Shown: positions 10,786 through 22,979, counted from the first letter of the stretch. The stretch is DNA of 64,000 nt from Gigaspora margarita (GCA_009809945.1 WTPW01000591.1:24371-88370); one strand, 5' to 3'. Notes: generated from the letters alone by a model not told the origin. Made by a program: numbers and translations.

Positions 10786-11958
10786 CAGTGTTTAAAATTC
10801 AAATCAAAAGTTATATTCTCAAAAGAGCATGATTTAAATTTTTATTGTTCTCAAAAACTTTTTAGTGTTCATTATATATTAAATATATTGAACATTAATT
10901 TTTAAAGAATGTTCATGTTTATATTAGCTTCAAACAATATTGATATATATTATTTATTAATTTACAACAAAATTAATTCAAATTAATAAAATCAATNATA
11001 TAATAATTNATNNTATGATCAAGTTTGCACNATTCTTGGTATGCTAATTGAAAATTAAGCTTTTNTTANACTGCACTTACTCACTTGTAGTTTAATATAT
11101 AGTGAATTAAAGTTATATCTAACTTTTAATAATAAAATAAGTAGATTATAAATAAATAACTTATGCTCTAATAGTTTAATATAGCAAATAAAATAATTTT
11201 TAATAAAGAATTTATTGTTAATAGAATAATAACTTATTTGAAAATAAATTCTATACTTACAATCCACACACTAATTTCATGTGTATCTATTAATAATTTT
11301 TTAAACTTTGTATATGATTCTTTGTATTTTTTCAATATAACACAATGTATTATATAATTTAATTTCTAATAATTTTGTTAAAACTTCAAGTGCTTTTTAT
11401 ATTTGCTCATAGTAAAACAAGCCTTTCTATAATATTTTACTAATGCTACTATTGGTTAATACAATAAATTAGAATCAATTACTTTGTTATTTAACTATTT
11501 AAGCTTTGTACTAACAAAATACTTTGTATTTTTTTTATTTGCTTAGTACTAGCATATTATTTGACCCAAATTATCTATATAAAAATCAATACAATAATAA
11601 TACTCTCAATATAAAAAAACACATTGCATAGCTAATGAATGTTTTATTTTAAAAATCTTTAAAGGCTATTTTCTTAAATATTTATTTGTTACCCATATTG
11701 TAAAACTTAAACATATGTGCTATATATGTACAGAATTTGCTATGATCAAATTATATTATCAAATTGATAAACATTTTATATAATTTATTGTTCTCATTAT
11801 TAAATCTAGAACATAAAATTTTTATAAATGTTCTCTTTAAGAACATTTCAAGAGAATAAAATGTTCTCAAATAAGAGAACCTTTTTTTAAATATTAATGT
11901 TCTTAAAAAAACTTAAATGTTCATCGAGAACTATGAGAACATTAAATTTTAAATACAA
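10786..11958 (+). mobile_element. hAT-like 1173-bp element, copy A
   Basis: Starts CAGTGTTTAAAATTC. It is bounded by 8-bp direct repeats ccttcaac / ctttcaac (10778-10785, 11959-11966; 7 of 8 match). The far end is degenerate (AAATTTTAAATACAA). It is the reverse complement, with point changes, of the element at 14667-15839, which has exactly the same length. An 8-bp duplication with CAGTG ends points to the hAT superfamily. No transposase frame is visible. It carries several ambiguous bases (N). Confidence 0.8.
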
Positions 11959-11966
11959 CTTTCAAC

Positions 11967-12420
11967 ATTTTGAAGAAATGTTCTTATAAAGTTTTTTTCT
12001 TTTGTTATATCTTTTCATAACATTTCACTTTATAGTATCAGCACTCATAATAAAGCAAGGTAAAGCCATACTTAAAATTTATAAAAGCCAGCTTTTTGAC
12101 AAATTGAAAACATAGTTTATCCTGAATTATCATATCTACTAGGTCCTTTCAATTCAGGTTTTGTATACATTGGTATTTGGTTAAAATAGTAAAATTCAAA
12201 TGGGTTTGACCATTTGATAGTTTATTACATGACTCATTTTTTTATATTTACTACAAGATTTGATGTGGCACTAGAGATGTAATAGGACCCAAAGCTATAT
12301 ATAGATAGGTCAGTAACTATTTTGATTATTTTTATACAAAATTTGGCTCAAGAATACATATTTTTAACCAAAATTTGCAAATTTTACTATTTAAAAAATG
12401 CAATATTTGGTGATTTTCTA
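11967..12420. other. AT-rich spacer
   Basis: No gene or clear element is visible. An 'AGGACCCAAAG' word near 12276 resembles the ends of the AGGACCC elements, but no partner end was found. Confidence 0.35.
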
Positions 12421-13036
12421 CTAAAATTTCCTTTTTTTGGGTTTCTCTGACCTATTTAACAATAGCTCAGGGTACTGATATGATGTACTAGTACCCTTTT
12501 TATGGACTAACAGACTTCTGCAATAATTATATTTTGCCTTTGATTCCTTTGATAATAAGGTAAAGTGCTTCCAAACTGCTAAAATATTTTTTGAAGAAGT
12601 TGTTAAACCAGTGGTGTTGGTAGTATTGTCGGAGGACCCCGGACATATAGTACAGAGGTCATACATTACGCATTTTAGCAAAAACCCCCAAAATTTGAGA
12701 AGCAAAAAAACAGTTTTTGGCAATTATCTTGGCATCCAGTAGTCCAATTTGAATGAACTTTTTTTTAAAATGAAGCTCTCAGTGAGGCGCATCTAACAAA
12801 AAAAGTTTATTCAATTCTGTTTACTGGATCGGAAGTTATTTAAGTAAATAGATTTTGACATTTTTAGCAAATTAGGTCAAAATTGGCCAAAATCCAGTTA
12901 TGACCTATATGAAAGATGTCCAGGGTCCTATTGTTGGCAATAGGGGAGATTGATATGAGTAATAAAGTCACAGAGTCAATAGAGGTTACTTTTTGAATAT
13001 TCATTGCATTAGTAGAGGTTACATTTTGAACTTCCA
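12421..13036 (-). pseudogene. Degenerate BED-finger (hAT-like) transposase fragment
   Basis: On the minus strand an open stretch encodes an S/T-rich leader followed by a segment with W-K-H-F, then Y-N-Y-C, then H-K-K-G-T-S-T-S. That order resembles a BED zinc finger (W-x-x-F, C-x2-C, G-T-S-x-L), the N-terminal DNA-binding domain of many hAT transposases. The first Cys of the expected C-x2-C reads Tyr, explainable by TGT to TAT. The frame is split by the element at 12633-12929. The pieces on either side belong to one reading once the insert and its 8-bp duplication are set aside. No catalytic domain follows. It may be a hAT relic or a host BED protein fragment. Confidence 0.4.
12633..12929. 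mobile_element. AGGACCC-family MITE (8-bp duplication)
   Basis: The 297-bp element has inverted ends AGGACCCCGGACATA / AGGACCCTGGACATC, each leading to GGTCAT. It is flanked by 8-bp repeats attgtcgg (12625-12632) and attgttgg (12930-12937), 7 of 8 matching. It shares its ends with the 2.27-kb element at 40311-42577. Confidence 0.8.
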
Positions 13037-13046
13037 TTATATGCAC

Positions 13047-13450
13047 AGTTCTTATTTAGCAAAACCATGTTATACACTAGTTAGTAAAACTTAACCTGCT
13101 AAAAATTTTAATTAAAATTGGTCTATTCATTTTATTTACAATAAATTTTTTTTTACCTTTTTTTTTTATATTTTTATTGTATTTTAGTTTTTTTTTTTAC
13201 TTATATATTCATTTATTAGGTTAATTTGCAATCTACACCTTCAATTACAACTTCTCTACTAGTTATATGATATTTTTTAAGAAAAAATTTATTTTCTTTT
13301 ATATGTGAAGTTAAGATCTAAGCTAACTAATCTATTCTCTGTGTAAAATTTTAGCCAATCAAAGGTTAAGTTTGCATTCATGTAATTTTTGTAGTACAAT
13401 AATAGGTACCCTTCAATATCCAGGGTTGGGTAATAGTAAGATTCAAGTCC
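13047..13450. other. AT-rich spacer
   Basis: No feature is visible apart from T-rich runs (13145-13200) and a short open frame on the minus strand (13289-13471) that I do not consider supported. Confidence 0.35.
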
Positions 13451-13789
13451 TATTAGGGCAGTGTTGGCCAAAATGCAGTCATATGTTATTTTTTATATTA
13501 CCACTAGTCATAATGGTCATATAATAATAGTCATATAGGTTTTGGTCATATAAATTATGACTTATTTTTATGACTAATATGTCCATTAGTCATATGACCA
13601 ATAATGACCTAGTCATATTGCTAGTATATAAAATTACGATATTTTAAATATAAAGTGCTTTAGTTTGCAACTCAACCCATTCTTAAAATAATTATATATT
13701 ATATTTAGAGAAGTGCAGTAAATTACGTGATTAGGGTTTACATAAGTCCTGACCCCCTAGTGTTAGGACTGTTGACCAATCAAATTTCA

Positions 13790-14440
13790 TAAAACTCAAA
13801 AATGGCTTTGATCTAAAAATAAGCTACCCCACAATCGACAAAAGTCGCTACATAGTAATGTCTAAATTTTATTAAGCAAATCGATTAAAATCGCTTAAGT
13901 AAACTTATTCAGAAGATCAAATACACTTAACACAAAATTTCATAAGTATTAGAGAATTTTTTATTAATTGACTTTTGATTTTTACGTTCGATGAAAAAAT
14001 TAAAATTTTTTTTAAAAAAATATATCGACGAACATAAAAATTAAAAGTTAGGGTGAATCTATTTGTAACTGTGGTTACAGTTCTGAGCCAATCAAATTGC
14101 TAGATTAGGTATGACAAAAAAATTAAAAAAATTACAAATCGCAATAACTTCAAATTGTGCCTATGAAACCAATATTTTTTTCTAGCTAAAAATGTTTCTT
14201 GAGGTGTTTTATTATATAATAAACCTTTTTCTAACTCTAAATCTAACCCTAACCCTAATCTGGTTACTATTACCACCGGTGACAAGCACATTTTTTCTAA
14301 AAGTTAAATAATAAAAAATTCTTTAATTTTAATAAAAATTTCAGAGTATGTGTATTTTGGTCTTTCAAACAAGTTTACCTAATCGATAGTTATTGATTGA
14401 CATAGTAGAATTTAGACTTTACTATGTAGCAACTATCTGC
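13790..14440. mobile_element. Degenerate AATAAGCTACCCC-family element
   Basis: Matches the elements at 44824, 60538 and 61088 over the words 'aaaaataagctacccc', 'atcgattaaaatcgcttaag' and 'tagactttactatgtagc'. Both ends are eroded, so exact limits are uncertain. It is split by the insertion at 14051-14297. Confidence 0.6.
14051..14297. mobile_element. MULE-like MITE with perfect 9-bp duplication
   Basis: The 247-bp insert is flanked by taaaagtta on both sides (14042-14050, 14298-14306). Its ends (GGGTGAATCTATTTGTAAC, and GAAAAAATGTGCTTGTCAC read inward from the right) are weak inverted repeats. It contains CCCTAA repeats (14243-14258) and shares internal words with 6158-6492. Confidence 0.75.
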
Positions 14441-14666
14441 AATTAACTAATAATCAATTTTGCTTCAATATTATTGGTTGTCTATACTATATATATAGAC
14501 GTGATAGATGGGCTATCTTCCAGAAAATTACATGATTTCTGCACTTCTCTTAGGTTTAATATACATATATATCTAGATTAGTACATATACTATTTTCTAT
14601 ACCAGTTGGCACTCGCAAGCAAATTGTATAATTATGCAAATATAACAATTATCTTAGCATGCACTG

Positions 14667-15839
14667 CAGTATTTAAAATTCAATGTTCTCATGGTTCTCA
14701 ATGAACATTTGAGTTTTTTTAAGAACATTAATATTTAAAAAAAGGTTCTCTTATTTGAGAACATTTTATCCTCTTGAAATGTTCTCAAAGAGAACATTTA
14801 TAAAATTTTTATGTTCTATATTTACTAATGAGAACAATAAATTATATAAAATGTTTATCAATTTGATAATATAATTTGATTATAACAAATTTTGTACATA
14901 TATATGTACTATATGTAGCACATATGTTTAAAGTTTTACAATATGGGTAACAAATAAATATTTAAGAAAAATTGCCTTTAAAGATTTTTAAAATAAACAT
15001 TCATTAGCCATGCAGTGTGTTTTTTATATTGAGAGTATCATTATTGTATAGACTTATATATAGATAATTTGAGTCAAATGATATGATAATACTAAGCAAA
15101 TAAGAAAGACACAAAGTATTTGTTAGTACAAAGTTTAAATAGTTAAATAACAAAGTAATTGGATTCTAATTTATTGTATTAACCAATAGTAGCGTTAGTA
15201 AAATATTATAGAAAGGCTTGTTTTACTATGAGCAATTATAAAAGGCACTTGAAGTTTTAACAAAATTATTAGAAATTAAATTGTATAATACATTGTGTTA
15301 TGTTAAAAAAAATAAATAGAATCATATACAAAGTTTAAAAAATTATTAATTGATAAGCATGAACTTAGTGTATGAATTGTAAGTATAGAATTTATTTTCA
15401 AATAAGTTATTATTCTATTAACAATAAATTCTTTATTAAAAATTATTTTATTTACTATATTAAACTATCAGAGCATAAGTTATTTATTTATAATCTACTT
15501 ATTTTATTATTAAAAGTTAGATATAATTTTAATTCACTATATGAGTAAGTGCAGTATAAGAAAAGCTTAATTTTTAATTAGCATACCAAGAATAGTGTAA
15601 ACTTTACCATAGAATTAATTATTATATTATTGATTTTATTAATTTGAATTAATTTTGTAGTAAATTAATAAATAATATATATAAATATTGTTTGAAGCTA
15701 ATATAAACATGAACATTCTTTAAAAATTAATGTTCAACATATTTGATATATAATGAACACTAAAAAGTTTTTGAGAACAATAAAAATTTAAATTATGCTC
15801 TTTTGAGAACATAACTTTCGATTTGAATTTTAAACACTG
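14667..15839 (-). mobile_element. hAT-like 1173-bp element, copy B (inverted)
   Basis: The same element as 10786-11958 in reverse orientation and of identical length. The ends are CAGTATTTAAAATTCAA and GAATTTTAAACACTG. It is flanked by atgcactg (14659-14666) and atgcacta (15840-15847), 7 of 8 matching. Separate target duplications show that copies A and B inserted independently and are not the two arms of one 5-kb element. Confidence 0.85.
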
Positions 15840-15851
15840 ATGCACTAATAG

Positions 15852-16237
15852 CAGGGACACAGAAAAATATTGATATATATAGATCAATATAAATCGATAT
15901 TTTTAGGCCAAATCATAGGAAAATCAATATTTTTACAATTTTTTATGCAGTGTAACTACACTACTTCAGGCAAAATTAAAAGTATAATTTGGGCTGGGCA
16001 CTATGAATTTGTCCAATCTAAACTGTTAGCAGGTTTCAGATATGTAGATAATCAACTAACAAAATTTCTGTTAACTTTCTGAAAAACATGAATTTAGATG
16101 CTGATCATGTTATTTAATGTCACACCAAATCTTAAATTCTTATTAGTCAATCATGGGCATATTGATATAAATCAATATTTTTGACCAAATCGATATAAAT
16201 TTTTGCTAAATCAAATCGATATTTTTCTGGGTCCCTG
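15852..16237. mobile_element. hAT-like MITE with CAGGGAC ends
   Basis: 386 bp. The ends are CAGGGACACAGAAAAATAT and ATATTTTTCTGGGTCCCTG, flanked by actaatag (15844-15851) and actgacag (16238-16245). The 6 of 8 match has two transitions. The subterminal words ATCGATAT/AATCAATATTTTT recur. No coding. Confidence 0.75.
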
Positions 16238-16714
16238 ACTGACAGATTTTCACTAGCACATGATCAATAGCATACTAATAAAAGTTTTTAAAGCTTATTT
16301 ATGTTAGGGTTCGGGTCTATATTAAAGTTAATAGTTAGAGGTCCTATTGTAAAATTGCTCAAGAAAACCTTTTTCTTAGAGCATTAAAGGTGGTATAATA
16401 CTGCAAATTACAAATATAAAAAATAAAAAATATTTGTTTGTAAAATGTTATATATAGTATAATATTATGAATTTGGCTTTTTTAATTGATTAATATTTTT
16501 AATTTTAAGTCATAAGGTCATAATTATCTTTTTATGACCAAATAACTTATGACTAGTCATAAAGGTCATATAGGTCATAAAAGGTCATAGTCCAACACTG
16601 TATTAGAGTACTAATATTCAAGTTCATGCAAGCTCTATTGCCCTTTAAGGGTTTATAATTTAATGCCTAGCCCATCTAATATGATACTACCCTAAGGGAA
16701 CCCATAGATACTGG

Positions 16715-17985
16715 TTAAAATAAATATATCGTACATATATCCTATACACATCTGGTACCTGATATGTGTAGGTTATATGTAGGATGTGTGTAGGATATGT
16801 ATAATCTGGTACCTGATATGTGTAGAGTTGATGTAAAATATCAGACACATATTGAACACATATAGTATACATATAGTATATATGCCATACATCTATCGTA
16901 CACATATCCTATACACATCAGGTACCTGATAATATATATCCTATATATATCGTGTACCAGATATGTGTAGGATATATGATGAATATATATTCTACACATA
17001 TCAGCTACCTGATTACTATCTGACTAGTTTAGAAATTTATTGAACATAACCAATCAGATTTTTGTAAATAATGATCAAAATAGTTAAATTTAGAAATTCA
17101 TTTGAAATCATTATAAAAATTTGAGAGGCTGTAGAAAGATATCTACTGGGCTGTTTTTCATGATCTCACCATCTTTAGAACTGCCTTGGCCTAGAGAACA
17201 TTATTTAATTAATTGATCTAGTTGATTTACTTGTAGCAAATATGGGTTCAGAGAACTTTTTTATTTATTTTTAAAAAGAAATAATAAATAAAAAATGCTC
17301 TGAATCCATATTTGTACAAGTAAATCAACTAGGCTGATTAATTAAATATTGTTTTCTAGGCCAAGGTGGTTCTAAATTGGTGAGATCATGAAAACGCCCA
17401 GTATATCACTTTTTACAGCCTTTCAAAGCTTTACAATAATTGTTTATATAAATTATATGATTTAAACAATTATTATAAAACTTTGAGAGGCTGTAGAAAG
17501 AGATCTACTGGGTCATTTTTCATGATCTCACCATCTTAGAACTGCCTATATCTGGAAAACAATATTGTCTTAATTAGTCTTGTCTGTTTACTTAGTACCA
17601 AATATGGGTTTGAAACAGTTTTATTTATTTTATAAATAATTATAAATGCAGGATATGTATATGATATATATATGATATATATATGATGTATATAGCATAT
17701 GTGTACAATATGTGTTCGATATCCTATATCAACTCTACACATATCAGGTACTTGATTGTTACCTGATATGTACCTGATATATATAAGATATATAACTGAT
17801 TTTTGTTAATATTTATCGGGCACCTATCTGTTACCTATCTGGTACCTGATATTTATTATCGAACACATATCCTACACATATCCTACATATAACCTACACA
17901 TATCAGAGTACCATATATATGTAGGTTATGTGTAGGATATATTGATTTTGACCTGTAAGATATCCCAGGCCCATGCAGAGGTCTA
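16715..17985. repeat. Palindromic ACCTGATATGTGTAGGATA repeat field
   Basis: Dozens of variants of 'ggtacctgatatgtgtagg' and its complement fill 16715-17010 and 17640-17950, many centred on the palindrome ATCAGGTACCTGAT. Between them, 17090-17445 is an inverted repeat around an A/T-rich centre (arms include 'gaggctgtagaaagat' and 'gatttacttgtagcaaat'). A third, direct copy of one arm lies at 17466-17640. Short open frames here are artefacts of the repeat. Confidence 0.7.
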
Positions 17986-20470
17986 TGTATAGATGAAGAT
18001 GCTAATACATGAACAAAAAATTATCCAAAAAATTTTGTTCAAGAAACTATAGCAAATAATAATAGTTTTCCTATTTACCAATAAAGAGATACTGGAAGAA
18101 CAATGATAGTTGGTCATTATGATGTTGATAACTGATGGGTAGTGCCTTACAATTCATACTTATTATTATATAATACACATATTAATTTTGAAATCTGTTC
18201 TAGTGTTAAAAGTTTTAAATATTTTTATAAATACATTTTTAAAGTGCATGACTGTGCAAAAATTAGATTAAGAACAACAAATAGATCTTAACAACAAATA
18301 CTTGATTATGATGAAATTAATGCATTTGTTGAATCATGATATATTAGTTCATCTGAAGCTTTTTAGAGACTAAGTAAATATGAAATGCAAGAAAAAATCT
18401 CATGTAATTATTTGACTTTCTGTTCATTTACTACAAGAACAAAATGTATCTTTACTTCTGGCAATGAGCAAAATGCTTTAAATAAAGCAAGTTTAGAATA
18501 TACTATATTAAATGCCTGGTTTGAACTTAACAAAAAAAATGAGCATTCAAAAAATATACTTCACCATGATATTTATTACACATTTAATAAAAAATATAAA
18601 ATATGGCAAAAAAGAGTTTACAATATAAATAATACTATTGGTTGAATGTATACTATAAGTCCAAAAGATTTAGAACATTATTGTTTACAACTTTTTCTTT
18701 TACATGTTCTTGGAACACAAAGTTTTGATAATCTCAAAACTGTAAATAATAAACCTTGTAACTCATTTTATGAAGCTGCCTGTGAACATGAACTCTTAAA
18801 AACTGATAATGAGTGGACTTGATCCTTAAATGAAGTAATTCAATAGAAATGCACAAGAAATATGGCATCTTTTTATACTAATTTCAATTGGGGTATACCA
18901 CTAGATATATTATTTGAGATTTTGTTTTAAGTAAATATATATTGAAATTATTAGCCAAGGTTTTTTGAAATGGTTGTAACATTTTATTAATATTAGTATA
19001 TGTTAAAAGAAGAGCATATTCAGTATGATGATATCTTATATAATCTTCTGTCATGTACCATTTAAATTTATTCTAAAGTAGTAAAGAATCTTGTGGTAAT
19101 AAAACTTTTAATAAAGAGAAAGAAATGAAACTAGATCAAAAATTGTATAACTAACTTAATTCAAACTAACTTCTTGCTATAAACCAAATTCTTCTTGCTG
19201 TTGAAGGAAAATTATATAATACTTGTTTTTTTTATAGAGGGGCAGTGGTACTAGAAAAACCTTTCTTTATCACATACTTTATCATATTCTTCAAGGATAT
19301 AATATTAAAGTTATAACTCTAGCATGAACTAGTATTGCTACAAACCTTTCCAAATGGTACAACTGTACATAGTCATTTTAAATTACTATTAAATTTATCT
19401 AATGAATTAACATTATAGTTGTAATAAAGCTGAAACAATTCACCAAACAAAAGTTATTATCTGGGATGAAGCTTCTATAGCTTCAAGCCAAGTTTTAAAT
19501 GTTATAGACTCTGGATTATCTGATCTTATATAAAATAATACATTTTTTGGTGGAAAAATTATGGTTCTTAGAGGGATTTTCAACAAGTTTTTCCAATTAT
19601 ATAACATGGATCTCTTGCTGCTCAAGTAAATGCAAATATAAAATGATTATCTTTATAGTACTTTTTTAAACATATTATCTCACTCAAATATATGTGTTGT
19701 TAATAATCAAAATAATTTTGCCCATTGGTTTCTCCAACTAGGTAATGGGTTATTACCTACAATTAATGATACAATCCAATTACTATCTAAATATATAGCA
19801 ACAGACTTAATAACTAATATATTTGGAGAAAATATATTAGAACAAATTTTTGAATCTTGTATAAAAGGTAATCCTTTGTCCTACTAACAAAGATGTTTAA
19901 CTTTAAATAAAAAAATAATTTATAAACTTCCTGGTAAACTAAAAACTTATAAAGGTATTGATAAAGCTATCTGTGAAAATAGAAAATTCCAAGTGAATAT
20001 CCTGAAGAATTTCTTTACTCTTGACTCCAAATGGATTACCTTCTTATAAATTAACTCTCAAAGTTGGTACTATAGTAATGTTGTTAAGAAATCTTGATAT
20101 TAATAAAGGCTTATGCAATGGTGCAAGACTTATTATCTGACATATACATGATCATGTTCTTGACTGTGGATTAATAACCGAAGAAACTCCTAGAAAAAGA
20201 TTTCTTCTTTCTTGTATTTAGCTACAACCAATAGAAGAATTTCTTCCATTTAATTTTACATGGCATCAATTTCTAATTCACCTAGCTTTCTCAATAACTA
20301 TTAATAAATCACAGGGCCAAACTTTTCAAAAAGTTGGATTATTGCTTGAAAACCCAGTATTCAGTTTATATCCAGCTCTATATTGCTTTATTATGTGTTC
20401 ATAATTTTGATTCTACTAAAAATATTGTATTTTATAAAATATTTGAATAAGAAATAGGGTAATCTTAACA
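17986..20470 (+). pseudogene. Helitron-type Pif1-like helicase, heavily decayed
   Basis: The plus strand reads as a Helitron helicase broken by many stops and frameshifts. The first part (17986-18930) has the end of the Helitron Rep region, with a W-V-V-P-Y-N block near 18153, then D-E-I and Y-I-S-S-E-A-like motifs. The helicase part has Walker A as G-S-G-T-R-K-T (19241-19261, where G-x-G-G-T-G-K-T is usual), Walker B as W-D-E-A-S (about 19462-19476), and a G-D-F-Q-Q-like motif III near 19575. Late motifs include L-P-S-Y-K-L-x-L-K-x-G, N-G-A-R-L and I-N-K-S-Q-G-Q-T-F (about 20300-20325). The HUH nuclease motifs were not seen. Several stops replace Trp or Arg codons expected from the family. 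An OB-fold-like gene follows on the same strand. Confidence 0.75.
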
Positions 20471-21074
20471 ATAAATTTAAACCATCAAATCAATAAATAT
20501 ATTGATAGTATAACTATTATTAAACCAATATCTGCTATTTATATTATTATATATATTATAATAAGATCATTTAACTTATATTAAAATAGTCTTTTTTGCT
20601 TTATCTGTATGAATAATAAACTTTATTTAGTAATTTATAAGTCAAAACACGATAATATAAAATATGTGCTTGAGAAATATAATAGAAAATAGATCTAAAT
20701 TCATTACTTTTACAATTTACAATAACTATGTTATAAATTATATTAAAACTATTATTCTCTTTTTTTTCTATATTTTTTATTTAATTATAAATTAATTATA
20801 TTATTAATTACGAATATTATATTTAACTTATCAAATTTTTATGTAATTTTATGTAATTATTATAACTATGTATATATAACTACAATTCCACAAATTCAAA
20901 TTCTTTACCTTAAGAGTATTATATATATTTCTTTCTTTTTTTTAACATATTACTAACTAACTTCTTAAATTCAAGCTCTTTCAATGATTACACAATACAC
21001 AAATATAGTACTATTTTATACTACAGAACTAATATGCCTAATACATCTAATTTAATTTATTTCTTTTTTTGCAG
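20471..21074. other. AT-rich spacer between helicase and OB-like relics
   Basis: No coding is recognised. It ends in a pyrimidine-rich run and TTTTTTTGCAG, a good 3' splice site for the exon at 21075. The segment may therefore include an intron. Confidence 0.4.
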
Positions 21075-21782
21075 ATTATACCTGTTAGGAAAACCTCTAC
21101 CCATTTTAATATTAAATTTCCTAGATATCCAGATAAATTACTATATTACACTATTGTAAGTTCTATCCTTTTTTAATATATGTGTTCAATTATAACAATC
21201 TTTTTTAATTACTTTTATTTATATAATATTTATCTAAAATAAAAAAATATAAACTTTCTATACAACTACTATGTTATATTTAAATTTTACATGTTTATCA
21301 TTAATGCTAATTAAATATTATTACAATGTAGTTTTGTCTTATTAAAATACGTGGCAATTTATACAACTGTATATATACAAACTAATTTGTAATAAAATTA
21401 AATAAATTGCAAAATCTTATATAAATTGCTAAATAATATTCATGCTTGTTTCCATAAAATTTTTTTAAAAAAATGATTAAAAAAAATTATAACATGCCTT
21501 GCTATGCCAATACAATAGTCAAAATTAAACTTGTTTGCCAAAAAAATTAATAACCAAATGATGTCTGTATGGGCTATCAGTGAAATTGAAATGACTATAT
21601 ATGTGCTAGAACCTGAACAATCTATGAGAGGTTATATTTGAGGATCATAGTAAAATTTTTTTTGGTTAGCAGTTCTACTTTGGTATATATTAGCTACATT
21701 TTAAACATCAGGTACCAACTTTGATATTGTTTGCCAAATTTTGAAATGTAAGATTTCAAAAAAATTTTCGAACCAATGCTCT

Positions 21783-21838
<56 letters not shown>

Positions 21839-22979
21839 AGATCTGATGCTTACTATTTTCATTACCACTTTACAAATATAACATTTAAAAAACTTATCCT
21901 GTTAGCATTCTTTTAAACATACTCATTTGCCTATTACCTGTTTTCAAATATAACCTTTCTACCCAATACCTACTTTTCAAATATAACCTTTTTAAAAAAA
22001 TGGCCCTCCATTAGTGATTTTTCAAATATAACATTATATAGATTATTTGGGGTCCTTATGTGCCTATAAACTCAGCAAACCATGATCCTGATACTTAAGC
22101 AATTTTTAAAAGAGAAGAATACTATTCAATTGGGGGAAAAGTTATTTTCACATTCTATGCTAAAGTTACAAAACCAAAGGTACTAAAATACTTTATTATA
22201 ATGCTTATATTCTTATCATTCTTTTTAAATATAAAATTAATATACTTAAAAAAAACCAATATTTTAGATGACAATATTAACTTCGATATATTTGTCTGTT
22301 CTTAATAAAGACTCTATATCCAACAGATGTCCTCTCAAAGTTGATATAGCAGGAACTTCACAAAACTGCCAACTGAACTCAATAATACAGATGTTATTCT
22401 TGAAATAATAATAACTGACTATGTTAATAGTCAAGAACTCGAATATACAATCAATGTAGTTTTTTACATAATAATCCAAAATTTGGTCATCTTAAAACAA
22501 CTATACAACTGCAAAAATCAATTATCTTTGTTATTGGATTTATAGAAATTATAAATCATAATCTCTATATTTATACAAAAGAATTAATTATATTGACATA
22601 AAAAAAAAAGATTTCTGATACTAATGATGCCCTTAACTTATCAAACTTGTCAAATCAAACACGATCAAAACTTCTAAATATTCATCAAAACATTTCTAAA
22701 AACTTAGAAGAAACATGCAAAATTAAGACTCCAGAAACAATAATTTAGGATGATTATAATAATACTCATTCAAACAAATATGAAAAAACTGAAATCATAG
22801 ATAACTCAATTAATCCTAACAATTCTGATCAATAAACTAAAATACTCTTATCTAAAAAAAAAGAAAATACTATATCTAATCAAAATAAAAATAAAAACTG
22901 ATCAAATCAAACTATATATGATACTAAATAATTATCTAATATAGTAATAGATTTAGCTAATTCAGACAATAAATAAATA
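21075..22979 (+). pseudogene. Relic of a fungal multicopy OB-fold-like gene
   Basis: An 81-bp exon (21075-21155, 27 open codons) is bounded by TTTTTTTGCAG and GTAAGT, good consensus splice sites. Further pieces follow on the same strand. A start-like M-M-S-V-W at 21558 leads into the element at 21608. After it come N-H-D-P-D-T, E-E-Y-Y-S-I-G-G-K-V, a block at 22264-22500, and a Lys/Asn/Ser-rich tail to about 22979 with several stops. From memory, this motif order matches a family repeated many times in Rhizophagus genomes, often near Pif1/Helitron helicases. Its beta-rich pattern suggests an OB fold, so a single-strand DNA-binding partner is possible but inferred. Confidence 0.45.
21608..22056. 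mobile_element. AGGACCC-related MITE with internal poly(A), copy 1
   Basis: The inverted ends are AGAACCTGAACAATCTATG and AGGACCCCAAATAATCTAT. It is flanked by tatgtgct (21600-21607) and tatgtgcc (22057-22064), 7 of 8 matching. About 449 bp. A run of about 50 A lies at 21787-21836. Homologous to 53917-54436. It interrupts the OB-like relic. Confidence 0.85.

Larger units (their letters stand above)
13459..16600. mobile_element. hAT-like element, 3.14 kb, host to four nested insertions
   Basis: The ends CAGTGTTGG...CCAACACTG are flanked by 8-bp repeats tattaggg (13451-13458) and tattagag (16601-16608). Just inside both ends are clusters of GTCATA/TATGAC words, a subterminal repeat pattern typical of transposase binding. 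Inside are an AATAAGCTACC element (13790-14440), itself carrying a MULE-like insert, the 1173-bp hAT copy B, and a CAGGGAC element at 15852-16237. No transposase frame remains. Confidence 0.75.

Noticed and set aside
10786-15839. One 5-kb transposon with 1.17-kb terminal inverted repeats
   Set aside because: The outer flanks do not match each other, while each arm has its own matching 8-bp duplication. Two separate insertions explain it better.
16687-17742. Tyr/Ile/His-rich frames
   Set aside because: Translation of the ACCTGATATGTGTAGG repeats. Present in both directions and without family features.
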